Assembly (NCBI GenBank): GCA_029983755.1
Contig: JASBYX010000046.1
Coordinates: forward strand, 1-8,451
From: Anaerovoracaceae bacterium
GTDB lineage: Bacteria; Bacillota; Clostridia; Peptostreptococcales; Anaerovoracaceae
Direction: 5' to 3'
DNA length: 8,451 nt
Position 1 is the first letter of the stretch, and each line of letters opens with the position of its first letter. Made by a program: the position numbers and the translations under genes. This document shows positions 1 through 6,607 of the stretch, one piece after another. The notes beneath the pieces were generated by a model that was given only the letters and a program-made list of their open reading frames with translations, ran no database searches and was not told where the DNA came from.

Positions 1-26
1 CTAAAAGCTAGCAAATAAATTCGCCC

Positions 27-55
27 TTGTCAAGGGAATGATTTAATAGTATAAT
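27..55 (+). promoter_or_regulatory. sigma-A promoter of rpsU-yqeY
   Basis: A -35 element TTGTCA (27-32, one mismatch to TTGACA) and a perfect -10 TATAAT (50-55) are separated by exactly 17 bp. Transcription should start near 62, leaving a leader of about 60 nt before rpsU. The -35 lies inside a 13-bp interrupted palindrome, CCCTTG-T-CAAGGG (24-36), which could be an operator or the remnant of an upstream hairpin. This is seen by motif only; no start site was measured. Confidence 0.75.
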
Positions 56-121
56 TAATAGGTCATCTGCGTAACCGCGTGCGACACAATATTTCATGTA
101 AGGTAGGAGGTGAATTGGAAT

Positions 122-301
122 ATGGCACAGGTCATCGTTAGAGAAAACGAGAGCTTGGAAAGTGCACTCAAGAGATTTAAGAGATCTTGCGCAAGAGACG
201 GCGTAATGAGCGAACTTCGTAAGAGAGAGCACTATGAGAAGCCTAGCGTTAGAAGGAAGAAGAAGTCTGAGGCTGCAAGGAAGAAGGCAAGGAAGTACTA
301 A
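122..301 (+). CDS. rpsU: 30S ribosomal protein bS21
   Basis: This is a 59-residue, strongly basic protein of the bS21 family, a component of the 30S ribosomal subunit platform near the 3' end of 16S rRNA. The N-terminal MAQVIVRENESLESALKRFK and the Lys/Arg-rich C-terminus (RRKKKSEAARKKARKY) are diagnostic, and the length fits the 57-70 residue family. The ATG at 122 was chosen because it gives the conserved N-terminus and follows AGGTAGGAGG (101-110) at 11 nt. An in-frame GTG at 110 overlaps that ribosome binding site and would add four atypical residues. The gene follows a strong promoter and is 59 nt upstream of yqeY, with no terminator between, so the two are probably cotranscribed. This rpsU-yqeY pairing is common in Firmicutes. 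Confidence 0.97.
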   Translation: MAQVIVRENESLESALKRFKRSCARDGVMSELRKREHYEKPSVRRKKKSEAARKKARKY

Positions 302-360
302 TAGATTTTAACTTTCAACGTAAGTTGTATCAGTGAAGAATCAGCAAAGGAAGTATATTT

Positions 361-807
361 ATGGGACTTAAAGATAGACTCATGGCAGACCTTAAGGACG
401 CCATGAAGGCTCACGACAAGGTGAGGAAAGATACGATCAGTTTTGCACGTGCGGCAATCAAGCAATACGAGGTGGATAACCGTGTAGAGCTTTCTGATGA
501 AGAAATTGTTCCAATACTTGCTAAGCAGGTGAAGATGAGAAAGGATGCTTTGTCGGACTTCGAGAAAGCAGGCCGAACAGATCTGACGGAAGCTTATAAC
601 GCAGAAATTAAAATTCTGGAAAGTTATCTACCTAAGCAGATGTCACCTGAAGAGATCAAGAGCAAAGTTGCTGAGATCGCAGGTTCTATGGGAATCCAAG
701 GTGGCAAAGAGAACATGGGTAAGCTCATGGGAGCCGTTATGGGTCAGCTTAAGGGCAAGGCCGACGGCAATGCTGTAAGACAGGCAGTAACTGAATATCT
801 AAGCTAG
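361..807 (+). CDS. yqeY: GatB/YqeY domain-containing protein
   Basis: This 148-residue soluble protein matches the stand-alone YqeY family, which resembles the C-terminal tail domain of GatB, the amidotransferase subunit that helps make Gln-tRNA(Gln) and Asn-tRNA(Asn). It has the family marks: a helical N-terminal half with MKAHDKVRKDTISFARAAIK (15-34), YLPKQMSPEEI (89-99), and a C-terminal GKLMGAVMGQLKGKADG block (120-136). Length is typical. The ribosome binding site AAAGGAAG lies at 346-353, 7 nt before ATG. It is the second gene after rpsU and is closed by a strong terminator. The family is linked to tRNA-dependent amidation by homology, but the function of the free-standing protein is not settled; the sequence shows nothing that narrows it. 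Confidence 0.93.
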   Translation: MGLKDRLMADLKDAMKAHDKVRKDTISFARAAIKQYEVDNRVELSDEEIVPILAKQVKMRKDALSDFEKAGRTDLTEAYNAEIKILESYLPKQMSPEEIKSKVAEIAGSMGIQGGKENMGKLMGAVMGQLKGKADGNAVRQAVTEYLS

Positions 808-814
808 TATAGAC

Positions 815-860
815 AACATCCCCATCAAGTCAAGCGGACTTGGTGGGGATGTTTAATTTA
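815..860 (+). terminator. Intrinsic terminator after yqeY
   Basis: A 17-bp stem pairs 815-831 with 837-853 around a 5-nt loop, with one U.G pair (825/843) and a G+C-rich middle, followed by TTTAATTTA. The wobble pair becomes a C.A mismatch on the minus strand, and the minus-strand tail is not T-rich, so the hairpin best serves the + strand genes. It sits between convergent genes and may also slow readthrough from the permease gene, for which no other terminator is visible. Confidence 0.85.
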
Positions 861-870
861 CCATAGAATC

Positions 871-2178
871 TTATTTTTCTGATTCTACATCCTTTCTCCT
901 ATCCTTTAAAACGATATTCAGGATCAGCGCTGCAAGAGTTCCTGTTGAAATTCCTGAAGAGAGAATCATCTTAAGAGCCTCCGGAAGACCGTTAAGAATC
1001 TCAGGTCTAACAGTTACACCGATTCCTAGAGCTAGGGAAACAGAAACTATGAGCAACTCCCTGTCTCCAAGTTTGATGCTGGCAAGAGTCTTGATACCCT
1101 GTGCAGCAACAAGGCCGAACATAATTACTCCAACACCTCCAAGGACCGGTTGCGGCATTACAGAAATAAGAGCACTCAGTTTTGGAAAAACTCCGAGAAT
1201 AGTCAAGATAATTCCCGCAAGAACCATTATATGCCTGCTGGCAACCTTTGTAAGTGTAATGAGTCCAACGTTCTGAGAAAAAGAAGTGTTTGGACCGGCT
1301 CCGAAAAGCCCTGAAATAAATGATCCCACACCATCTGCGAGTACACCACCTGCAATTCTGTCACCGGAAAGCTCAACATTTGAAGCCTCTCCAATTGCCA
1401 TCATGATACCTGTTGTACCGATAGTAGAAACCACAAAGGCCGGTACGAAGGAAAGAGTTGAAGCCAAGTCAAACTTAAATCCATAGTGTAGAATATTTGG
1501 GATAGATATCCATGCAGCCTCGCTGACAGGGGCCAAGTCCACCATATTCATCGGTATGCAGATAAGGTATCCGAAAACCATTCCGATAAACACTGCAGCA
1601 GAAGACCAAATCCCCTTACCATAGTGGTTCAAAAACAGCGTGAACACCATTATGAGAAAAGCAATTCCAAGGTTCTTGAGAGAACCGTAGTCAGGTGCCC
1701 CAAATCCACCTGCAGCCCAGTCGATACTCACAGGAAGTAAAGTGATACCTATAAGTGAAACCACAGTACCTGTGATAAGTGGTGGGAAAAATCTCATAAG
1801 TGGTCTGATAAATCTACTTAAAATAATTTCCACAAGAGATCCGGACATGGTTGCAGCAACAATTCCGGCGATACCGAACTTCGCACCGACACTGATGGAC
1901 GGATTTACAAAGGTAAAGTCAGTTCCCATCATAGCAGAAACCCTAGACCCGATAGGACCTACACCCCTTGATTGGAGTACCGTAGTGATACCCGAAGCAA
2001 AGATTGTAGCTGAAACCATTACTGAAGTTTCTTTGACCCCATATCCTAGGGCAGAGCACACTACAAGAGGAACAGCAATTATCCCGGCAAAAGCCGCCAA
2101 AATGTGTTGCAAAGCCAAAAGCAAACTCATAGAAAACCTAGGCTTGGAATCGATGCCATACTTTAACTCGTCTTTCAT
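871..2178 (-). CDS. pbuX: NCS2 family xanthine/urate-type permease
   Basis: This 435-residue integral membrane protein of the NCS2/NAT nucleobase transporter family probably imports xanthine or urate by cation symport for purine salvage. It shows about 14 hydrophobic segments. Family marks are QH in the first membrane helix (Q24-H25), GEASNVE (263-269, with the helix-8 acidic residue E264), D282, and the signature QNVGLITLTKVASR (302-315). The Gln-Asn start of this signature favours the xanthine/urate branch over uracil permeases, which usually have Glu there. The ATG at 2178 follows GGGAGGTA (2188-2181) on the minus strand. An in-frame ATG at 2211 lacks a ribosome binding site and lies at or outside the predicted transcript start (about 2210). 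The gene has its own promoter; the leader of about 32 nt is too short for a purine riboswitch. Exact substrate is inferred. Confidence 0.88.
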   Translation of the reverse strand: MKDELKYGIDSKPRFSMSLLLALQHILAAFAGIIAVPLVVCSALGYGVKETSVMVSATIFASGITTVLQSRGVGPIGSRVSAMMGTDFTFVNPSISVGAKFGIAGIVAATMSGSLVEIILSRFIRPLMRFFPPLITGTVVSLIGITLLPVSIDWAAGGFGAPDYGSLKNLGIAFLIMVFTLFLNHYGKGIWSSAAVFIGMVFGYLICIPMNMVDLAPVSEAAWISIPNILHYGFKFDLASTLSFVPAFVVSTIGTTGIMMAIGEASNVELSGDRIAGGVLADGVGSFISGLFGAGPNTSFSQNVGLITLTKVASRHIMVLAGIILTILGVFPKLSALISVMPQPVLGGVGVIMFGLVAAQGIKTLASIKLGDRELLIVSVSLALGIGVTVRPEILNGLPEALKMILSSGISTGTLAALILNIVLKDRRKDVESEK

Positions 2179-2216
2179 ATTACCTCCCAACAAAAAAATA
2201 GATAAATACATTTAAA

Positions 2217-2245
2217 AATATAGCAAAAATAAGGAACAAATTCAA
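2217..2245 (-). promoter_or_regulatory. sigma-A promoter of the NCS2 permease gene
   Basis: On the minus strand, a -35 TTGAAT (2245-2240) and a -10 TATATT (2222-2217) are 17 bp apart. It lies just after the terminator of the radical SAM gene, so the permease is probably an independent unit. The predicted start near 2210 supports translation from the ATG at 2178. Confidence 0.6.
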
Positions 2246-2259
2246 TGGTTTCGGGTCAA

Positions 2260-2294
2260 CAAAATAAAAGCGCCACCGGGGTGAACCGATGGCG
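2260..2294 (-). terminator. Intrinsic terminator of the radical SAM gene
   Basis: On the minus strand a 9-bp stem (2294-2286 with 2279-2271), containing one wobble pair, closes a 6-nt loop and is followed by CTTTTATTTTG. The wobble becomes a C.A mismatch on the + strand, which supports minus-strand use. It starts 25 nt after the stop codon of the radical SAM gene. Confidence 0.85.
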
Positions 2295-2319
2295 AATCTT
2301 TAAATCTTGGATATTCAAC

Positions 2320-3684
2320 TTAATTGCCTTGCTGAGCAGCTTTTTCTGCCTGCCTTGCCTTCCAGAGCTCTTCAGCCCTAGGCTTCCAGTTTTCAGCATA
2401 GCCTGAACACTTTGCACACAGGTCAGAAACATTCTCTTCGGAAACAAGATCCGTTGAATGAGCTCCTGTTTTTTCAACCATCTCCTTGAGCTTCTCAGGG
2501 TTTTCCAGCATAGGGCATGGCATCAGATGATTGTGGTTGAAAGGCTGTCCTTCTTTATATGCCATGAACAGAGGAGAAGTAAGTGCCTCAAGGAGTGTCT
2601 TTTCCCTTATGTTTGAATCGGAATAGTGAATGAATACACAAGGCTCCACGTCCCCGTTAGGATTGATGTGAAAGTATTCCTTTCCTCCAGCAATACATCC
2701 TCTGATATATTCCCCATCATTTTGAAAATCGATGAGAAAGATGGACTTGCGGTTTCTCACAGATCTTATCTTGCGATACACAGTTTCTCTTTGATCCGGA
2801 GTCAAAAGAAGTTCAGTAGCTGCATCGTTACCTACAGGCATATAGTGGAAGAACCATGCAAATTTCGCCCCCATATCTATGAGCCTGTCGAAATAGGCAT
2901 CATCTGTGATAGATTCATAGTTTGCAGAAGTGTAGCATGTGGAAGCACCGAATGGAAGTTTGTACTTTCTTAAAGTTTCCATAGCCTTAACCACAGCATC
3001 ATAAGTTCCTTTTCCACGCCTACCGTCAGTTGCCGCCTTATCTCCTTCGATACTGATTGCCGGAACGAAGTTCTTAACTTCTAGCATTGCTTTAGCAAAA
3101 TCCTCATCTATCAATGTACCATTTGTGAAGGCGAGGAACACACAGTCTGGATGCTTCCTGCAGATTTCAATTATATCCTTCTTTCTAACCAGAGGTTCGC
3201 CCCCGGTGTAAATATACATGAATATACCCAAATCTTTTCCCTGGGTTATTATACTGTCGATTTCGTCGAAAGAAAGATTGAGACGATTCCCGTATTCGCT
3301 AGCCCAACAACCTGTACAGTGCAGATTGCAGGCGCTTGTAGGATCAAGGAGAATTGCCCAAGGGATGTTGCACCCGTATTCTGATTTGATCTTCTCCTTC
3401 TTACTTCTGCTCAAAACAACAGAGTTCAAAACCGCATTTTTGAACAAAGTCTTTCTGATATTTTCGTCCACATCCTCATAGATAGAATCCACAAGTCTTC
3501 GCCAGTTGTCGTTCTCACCCAGAAGCCCCTTGCGCACATTTTTAATCTGTTTGGAAAGGGCATGATTGAAATCAAATCTCTCTACGAAATCAAGCAATTT
3601 AGGTAAGTTTTCAAGAGGATTCTTATCTAGATAGTTCAGAGCCTGTTCAACCATAACGGTAGTTACTCTCTCTTTGACAGCCAT
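2320..3684 (-). CDS. Radical SAM protein with extra C-terminal cysteines
   Basis: This 454-residue soluble radical SAM enzyme has substrate and product unknown. An N-terminal helical region (1-100) precedes the core. The [4Fe-4S]/SAM motif C119-NLH-C123-TG-C126 is intact, and TGGEP (160-164) matches the SAM amino-group contact of the family. After the barrel come C330, then NPNGDVEPC with C349, then C390 and C423-AK-C426. The order recalls SPASM/Twitch domains that hold one or two auxiliary Fe-S clusters, but the spacing does not fit the standard SPASM pattern exactly. The MoaA/PqqE/HpnH-like superfamily is clear; no subfamily name is justified. The ribosome binding site GGAGGTGG (3695-3688) is ideal for ATG 3684. 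The gene is monocistronic, with its own promoter and terminator, and no recognisable peptide substrate or partner gene lies beside it. Confidence 0.88.
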   Translation of the reverse strand: MAVKERVTTVMVEQALNYLDKNPLENLPKLLDFVERFDFNHALSKQIKNVRKGLLGENDNWRRLVDSIYEDVDENIRKTLFKNAVLNSVVLSRSKKEKIKSEYGCNIPWAILLDPTSACNLHCTGCWASEYGNRLNLSFDEIDSIITQGKDLGIFMYIYTGGEPLVRKKDIIEICRKHPDCVFLAFTNGTLIDEDFAKAMLEVKNFVPAISIEGDKAATDGRRGKGTYDAVVKAMETLRKYKLPFGASTCYTSANYESITDDAYFDRLIDMGAKFAWFFHYMPVGNDAATELLLTPDQRETVYRKIRSVRNRKSIFLIDFQNDGEYIRGCIAGGKEYFHINPNGDVEPCVFIHYSDSNIREKTLLEALTSPLFMAYKEGQPFNHNHLMPCPMLENPEKLKEMVEKTGAHSTDLVSEENVSDLCAKCSGYAENWKPRAEELWKARQAEKAAQQGN

Positions 3685-3720
3685 AATCCACCTCCAAAAA
3701 TACTTTTAAGCATTACGGCC

Positions 3721-3736
3721 GGTAACTCGGTAACTC
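3721..3736. repeat. 8-bp tandem repeat in the radical SAM leader
   Basis: GGTAACTC occurs twice, end to end (3721-3728 and 3729-3736), inside the roughly 100-nt untranslated leader of the radical SAM gene. A TCCATGGA palindrome (3735-3742) overlaps its right edge. No function can be assigned. Confidence 0.5.
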
Positions 3737-3790
3737 CATGGATGACAACCGCAAGCTATCAGCCATATAAATTATATTTATCTAATATTT

Positions 3791-3819
3791 ATTATATCAT
3801 TAAATGTGGTGAGAATCAA
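3791..3819 (-). promoter_or_regulatory. sigma-A promoter of the radical SAM gene
   Basis: On the minus strand, -35 TTGATT (3819-3814) and a perfect -10 TATAAT (3796-3791) are 17 bp apart. The predicted start near 3784 gives a leader of about 100 nt. The element is back to back with the rdgB promoter: only 4 bp separate the two -35 boxes. Confidence 0.7.
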
Positions 3820-3823
3820 ATCG

Positions 3824-3852
3824 TGGAAAAATAAAAATCAGTATGATATAAT
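3824..3852 (+). promoter_or_regulatory. Extended -10 promoter of the rdgB operon
   Basis: A perfect TATAAT (3847-3852) is preceded by TGA, making an extended -10 (TGaTATAAT, from 3844). The -35 is weak (TGGAAA, 3824-3829) at 17 bp. Transcription should begin near 3859, leaving a leader of about 98 nt. The leader holds a small dyad TATTG-CA-CAATA (3861-3872) and the large palindrome at 3919-3935. No riboswitch fold is recognisable. Confidence 0.7.
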
Positions 3853-3918
3853 AGGAGCGGTATTGCACAATAGCAAAATCATAGAAAGAGATGAAAAGCA
3901 ATCGCAAATAATATAAAT

Positions 3919-3935
3919 ACATGTAAATTACATGT
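3919..3935. promoter_or_regulatory. Perfect 17-bp palindrome, possible operator
   Basis: ACATGTAA-A-TTACATGT has perfect 8-bp arms around one central base. It lies about 60 nt after the predicted operon start and 9 nt before the rdgB ribosome binding site (AGGACGG, 3945-3951). It resembles a homodimeric repressor site. As RNA it could form only a weak A/U-rich hairpin without a U-tract, so a DNA role seems likelier than termination. A possible second -10, TATAAA (3912-3917), lies just upstream but has no good -35. The binding protein cannot be named. Confidence 0.5.
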
Positions 3936-3956
3936 TATCTAATCAGGACGGTAAAT

Positions 3957-4583
3957 ATGGACACGATAGTAGTAGCATCCGCAAACAAGCACAAAATAGA
4001 AGAGATAGCTAAGGTTACGGAAAGCCTTGGGTTTCATGTGATTTCAAGGGATGAGGCAGGTGTGCCTACGGATTTTGAAATCCAAGAGGATGGAAAAACC
4101 TTCGAAGAAAACTCATATATAAAGGCTAAAGCCATAATGGATAAATGTGGAAGACCTACAATAGCTGACGATTCAGGATTGATGGTTGAAGCATTAGGTG
4201 GTGCTCCGGGAGTTTATTCTGCAAGGTTTGCAGGAGAAGATCACAATGACAAAAGAAACAACGAGAAGCTGATAGACTTATTGGCTCACATACCGTATAA
4301 AGAGAGAAGAGCAAAATTTGTCGCCGTGATAACTCTTTTGTTCCCTGATGGTAGAAAGATTGTAGCAAGGGGCGAATGCCCGGGACACATCATCGAAAAA
4401 GAAGAAGGGACAAACGGATTTGGATATGATCCCCTGTTTGTGCCCGAGGGGTACGGAAGTACATTCGGTATGCTCAGCCCTGAGGTTAAGAACGATATCA
4501 GTCATAGGGCTAGAGCTCTCAAACTTTTAGCTGAAAAAATGAAGGATTTAAACCAAGACGTGAACATTCCGGAGGAGAACTGA
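3957..4583 (+). CDS. rdgB: XTP/dITP diphosphatase (RdgB/HAM1 family)
   Basis: This 208-residue cytosolic enzyme hydrolyses non-canonical purine triphosphates (XTP, dITP, ITP) to monophosphates and pyrophosphate, keeping deaminated bases out of DNA and RNA. Family motifs appear in order: SANKHK (8-13, phosphate and base contacts), FEENSYIKAKA (49-59), the catalytic ADDSGL (70-75), GVYSARFAGE (85-94), NGFGYDPLF (153-161) and SHRARAL (182-188). Length is normal, with a slightly longer C-terminal tail. The ribosome binding site AGGACGG (3945-3951) is modest and sits 5 nt before ATG. It leads a five-gene + strand run, and its stop is only 2 nt from the next start. Its last codons (CCGGAGGAG) contain the ribosome binding site of the next gene. 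Confidence 0.97.
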   Translation: MDTIVVASANKHKIEEIAKVTESLGFHVISRDEAGVPTDFEIQEDGKTFEENSYIKAKAIMDKCGRPTIADDSGLMVEALGGAPGVYSARFAGEDHNDKRNNEKLIDLLAHIPYKERRAKFVAVITLLFPDGRKIVARGECPGHIIEKEEGTNGFGYDPLFVPEGYGSTFGMLSPEVKNDISHRARALKLLAEKMKDLNQDVNIPEEN

Positions 4584-4585
4584 GT

Positions 4586-5470
4586 TTGAAGTTGGTTAGA
4601 CGATTTTTCGATGTGGGAAAGCGTGCAGTCAAAATCATGGGAAACCCCTATTACCAAGGGTTTCCTGCCCAGATGGCCTTTTACATGCTTCTTTCCCTTG
4701 TGCCAATGGTAATTGTTTTGTCCCAGATACTGGGGCTTTTCGATATCTCTGTGAGGTATCTTTATTATATTATGGATAGGTATGTGTCAGGGGACATAAG
4801 TAGTACTATCGATTCCCTGTTCAACTATAAACCTACAGGAGCCAACAACGTAGTCCTCACAGTGACAGCAGCGTGGGCGGCATCGAAGGTAATGATTCCC
4901 ATGCATCGCCTGTCAAACTACACATATACTGAAGGTGAGTACACCAGTAGAGGGCTTGTAAAGGAAAAGATTAAATCTATAATAATGGTGATAATAATGG
5001 TGGCGACTCTAGTATTCACTTTGGTGGTTCTTGTATATGGTAAGTTCATAATGAACGCTACCATAGGGGCCGTATCGGATAACCGAGTGGTGGATATTTT
5101 GTGGACATATTTAAGATGGCCCCTGAATATTTTGTTGTACTTCATGATAGTATCAATTAATTATTACTTCATGCCATCTAAGAGAATGAAATTTAAGGAG
5201 ATAATCCCGGGGAGTGTTTTCTGTTCTTTGGGGATGATGCTTGCAACCATTGGATTCTCCATATATGCCAGTCAGATTGCCAATTACGATATCATCTACG
5301 GATCCCTAGCATCCATCGTTGCGGTGATGTTTTGGCTCTTCCTTCTGGCACAGATCCTCTGCCTTGGGGTTGTATTCAACAAGGCGTGGGTTGACACAAA
5401 GGATATTGACACAGATGACGATAGTTTTGGTGGTATTGGGTCCCTTTCAGACACGGATTCGGTGATTTGA
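4586..5470 (+). CDS. YihY/BrkB (UPF0761) family membrane protein
   Basis: This 294-residue integral membrane protein of the YihY/BrkB family was formerly mislabelled ribonuclease BN; its biochemical role is unsettled. Six likely membrane helices lie near 31-51, 88-106, 131-152, 171-193, 207-228 and 240-262. Family marks are GFPAQMAFYMLLSLVP (25-40) and YYFMPSKRMKFKEIIPGS (193-210), followed by the last helix pair ending VFNKAW. The C-terminal tail (270-294) is short and acidic. The start is the TTG at 4586: GGAGGAG (4571-4577) lies 8 nt before it, it gives the expected MKLVRRFF basic N-terminus, and the first in-frame ATG falls too far inside. The gene is 2 nt downstream of rdgB, so translation is probably coupled. 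Confidence 0.9.
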   Translation: MKLVRRFFDVGKRAVKIMGNPYYQGFPAQMAFYMLLSLVPMVIVLSQILGLFDISVRYLYYIMDRYVSGDISSTIDSLFNYKPTGANNVVLTVTAAWAASKVMIPMHRLSNYTYTEGEYTSRGLVKEKIKSIIMVIIMVATLVFTLVVLVYGKFIMNATIGAVSDNRVVDILWTYLRWPLNILLYFMIVSINYYFMPSKRMKFKEIIPGSVFCSLGMMLATIGFSIYASQIANYDIIYGSLASIVAVMFWLFLLAQILCLGVVFNKAWVDTKDIDTDDDSFGGIGSLSDTDSVI

Positions 5471-5481
5471 TTGATTTGATT
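5464..5481. repeat. 9-bp tandem duplication over the YihY-family stop codon
   Basis: GATTTGATT occurs twice in direct contact (5464-5472 and 5473-5481). The first copy contains the TGA stop of the upstream gene (5468-5470). Gain or loss of a unit would leave the protein unchanged but shift the distance to ddl by 9 bp. Confidence 0.6.
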
Positions 5482-5508
5482 ATTAGACCTGAGAAAGGAA
5501 AATGTGAA

Positions 5509-6549
5509 ATGAAAAAGTCGATAGGTATTATTTTCGGAGGATGCTCAAGCGAATATCCGGTATCCCTCCATTCAAGCTATTCCGTTATTAAGAACCTTGA
5601 CGATAATAAATATGACAAGCATTTGATCGGGATCACACGTGAGGGCAGCTGGTTCTACTTCCAAGGGGATATTGAAGAGATTAACAACGATACATGGCAG
5701 CAGGGGAATGTGATGAAGGCATTCATATCTCCTGATCGGGAGAGTAAGGGCTTATGGATTCCCGAAGAAAACAGGGTGATTCCCTTGGATGTAGTTTTTC
5801 CAGTTCTTCATGGTAAGAATGGAGAAGATGGCTCTATTCAAGGACTGCTGCAGCTTGCAGGAATTCCTGTTGTTGGGTGTGGTATGGAAGCATCTATGCT
5901 TTGTATGGACAAATTCATAGCCCATAGAATAGTAAATAATGTAGGAATTAAGACACCGAAGAATATTTTGCTCAGAGAGTGGGACAATCCTGAAGAATTT
6001 ATGGAAGATATATTAGGTTTACAGTTTCCACTTTATGTAAAGCCGATTAAAGCCGGCTCATCCCTTGGAATGACTAAAGTCCACAGAGAAGAGGAACTGA
6101 TGCCTGCAATTCAAGAGGCATTTAAGTTTGATAACCAGGTTTTGTGCGAAGAAAACATCGAAGGTTTCGAGGTGGGGTGTGCAGTTCTAGGTAACGATGA
6201 GCTGATGGTCAGTCCGGTTGACGAGATTGAACTATTTGTCGACTGGTTTGACTATGGAGAAAAGTACAGCCAGAAGAAATCCAAAATCCATATGCCGGCA
6301 AGGATAGATGAGGATCTGGCCGAAAAAGTAAGAGATACTGCAGCTAAAGCGTATCAGGCGCTGTGTTGCAATGGATATGCCAGGGTGGATATTTTTATCA
6401 AGACCTCAGGGGAAGAACCACAGGTTCTTTTCAATGAGATAAACACTATCCCCGGCCTTACAGATGTAAGCAGATTTCCTAGCATGGTTAGAGCCATGGG
6501 CATAGACTACCGTAAACTATTGGACAAGCTAATTGAACTTGCAAGATGA
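5509..6549 (+). CDS. ddl: D-alanine--D-alanine (or D-Ala-D-Ser) ligase, VanG/VanC-like
   Basis: This 346-residue cytosolic ATP-grasp ligase joins D-Ala to a second D-residue, the dipeptide that MurF adds to the peptidoglycan precursor. Catalytic parts are present: GGCSSEYPVSL (10-20, with E15), HGKNGEDG (101-108), KPIKAGSSLG (178-187), the omega loop FDYGEKY (247-253), and Mg2+ ligands D294, E310 and N312 (FNEINTIPG). NDTW (60-63), LCMDK (131-135), FEVGCAVLG (220-228) and SRFP (321-324) resemble the VanC/VanG D-Ala-D-Ser ligases more than E. coli DdlB. The Pro in EYPVSL, where Glu is common, is unusual. The ATG at 5509 follows AAAGGAAAA (5494-5502) and gives the canonical MKKxIxIxFGG start; a TTG at 5467 has no such site. 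No vanT or vanXY gene is near, so a housekeeping D-Ala-D-Ala role is the default. Confidence 0.9.
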   Translation: MKKSIGIIFGGCSSEYPVSLHSSYSVIKNLDDNKYDKHLIGITREGSWFYFQGDIEEINNDTWQQGNVMKAFISPDRESKGLWIPEENRVIPLDVVFPVLHGKNGEDGSIQGLLQLAGIPVVGCGMEASMLCMDKFIAHRIVNNVGIKTPKNILLREWDNPEEFMEDILGLQFPLYVKPIKAGSSLGMTKVHREEELMPAIQEAFKFDNQVLCEENIEGFEVGCAVLGNDELMVSPVDEIELFVDWFDYGEKYSQKKSKIHMPARIDEDLAEKVRDTAAKAYQALCCNGYARVDIFIKTSGEEPQVLFNEINTIPGLTDVSRFPSMVRAMGIDYRKLLDKLIELAR

Positions 6550-6607
6550 TTGCTGTGAAAACAACCGCTATACCAATCACATAAGCGAAAGGATTAACGT
6601 GCTTCAA

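Noticed and set aside
8..232. Minus-strand frame of 74 codons over the rpsU region.
   Set aside because: It is antisense to a certain ribosomal protein gene, has no ribosome binding site and shows no recognisable protein features.
1742..2215. Plus-strand frame of 157 codons inside the permease gene.
   Set aside because: It is the antisense shadow of a conserved membrane protein, with Pro/Thr/Ile-rich composition typical of such shadows and no start signal.
2179..2259. Possible purine riboswitch in front of the permease gene, common for pbuX in Firmicutes.
   Set aside because: The predicted leader is about 32 nt, far shorter than a purine aptamer, and no paired three-way junction with the conserved loops is visible.
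2256..2477. Minus-strand frame overlapping the 3' end of the radical SAM gene.
   Set aside because: It is out of frame with the radical SAM gene, runs through that gene's terminator hairpin and has no family features.
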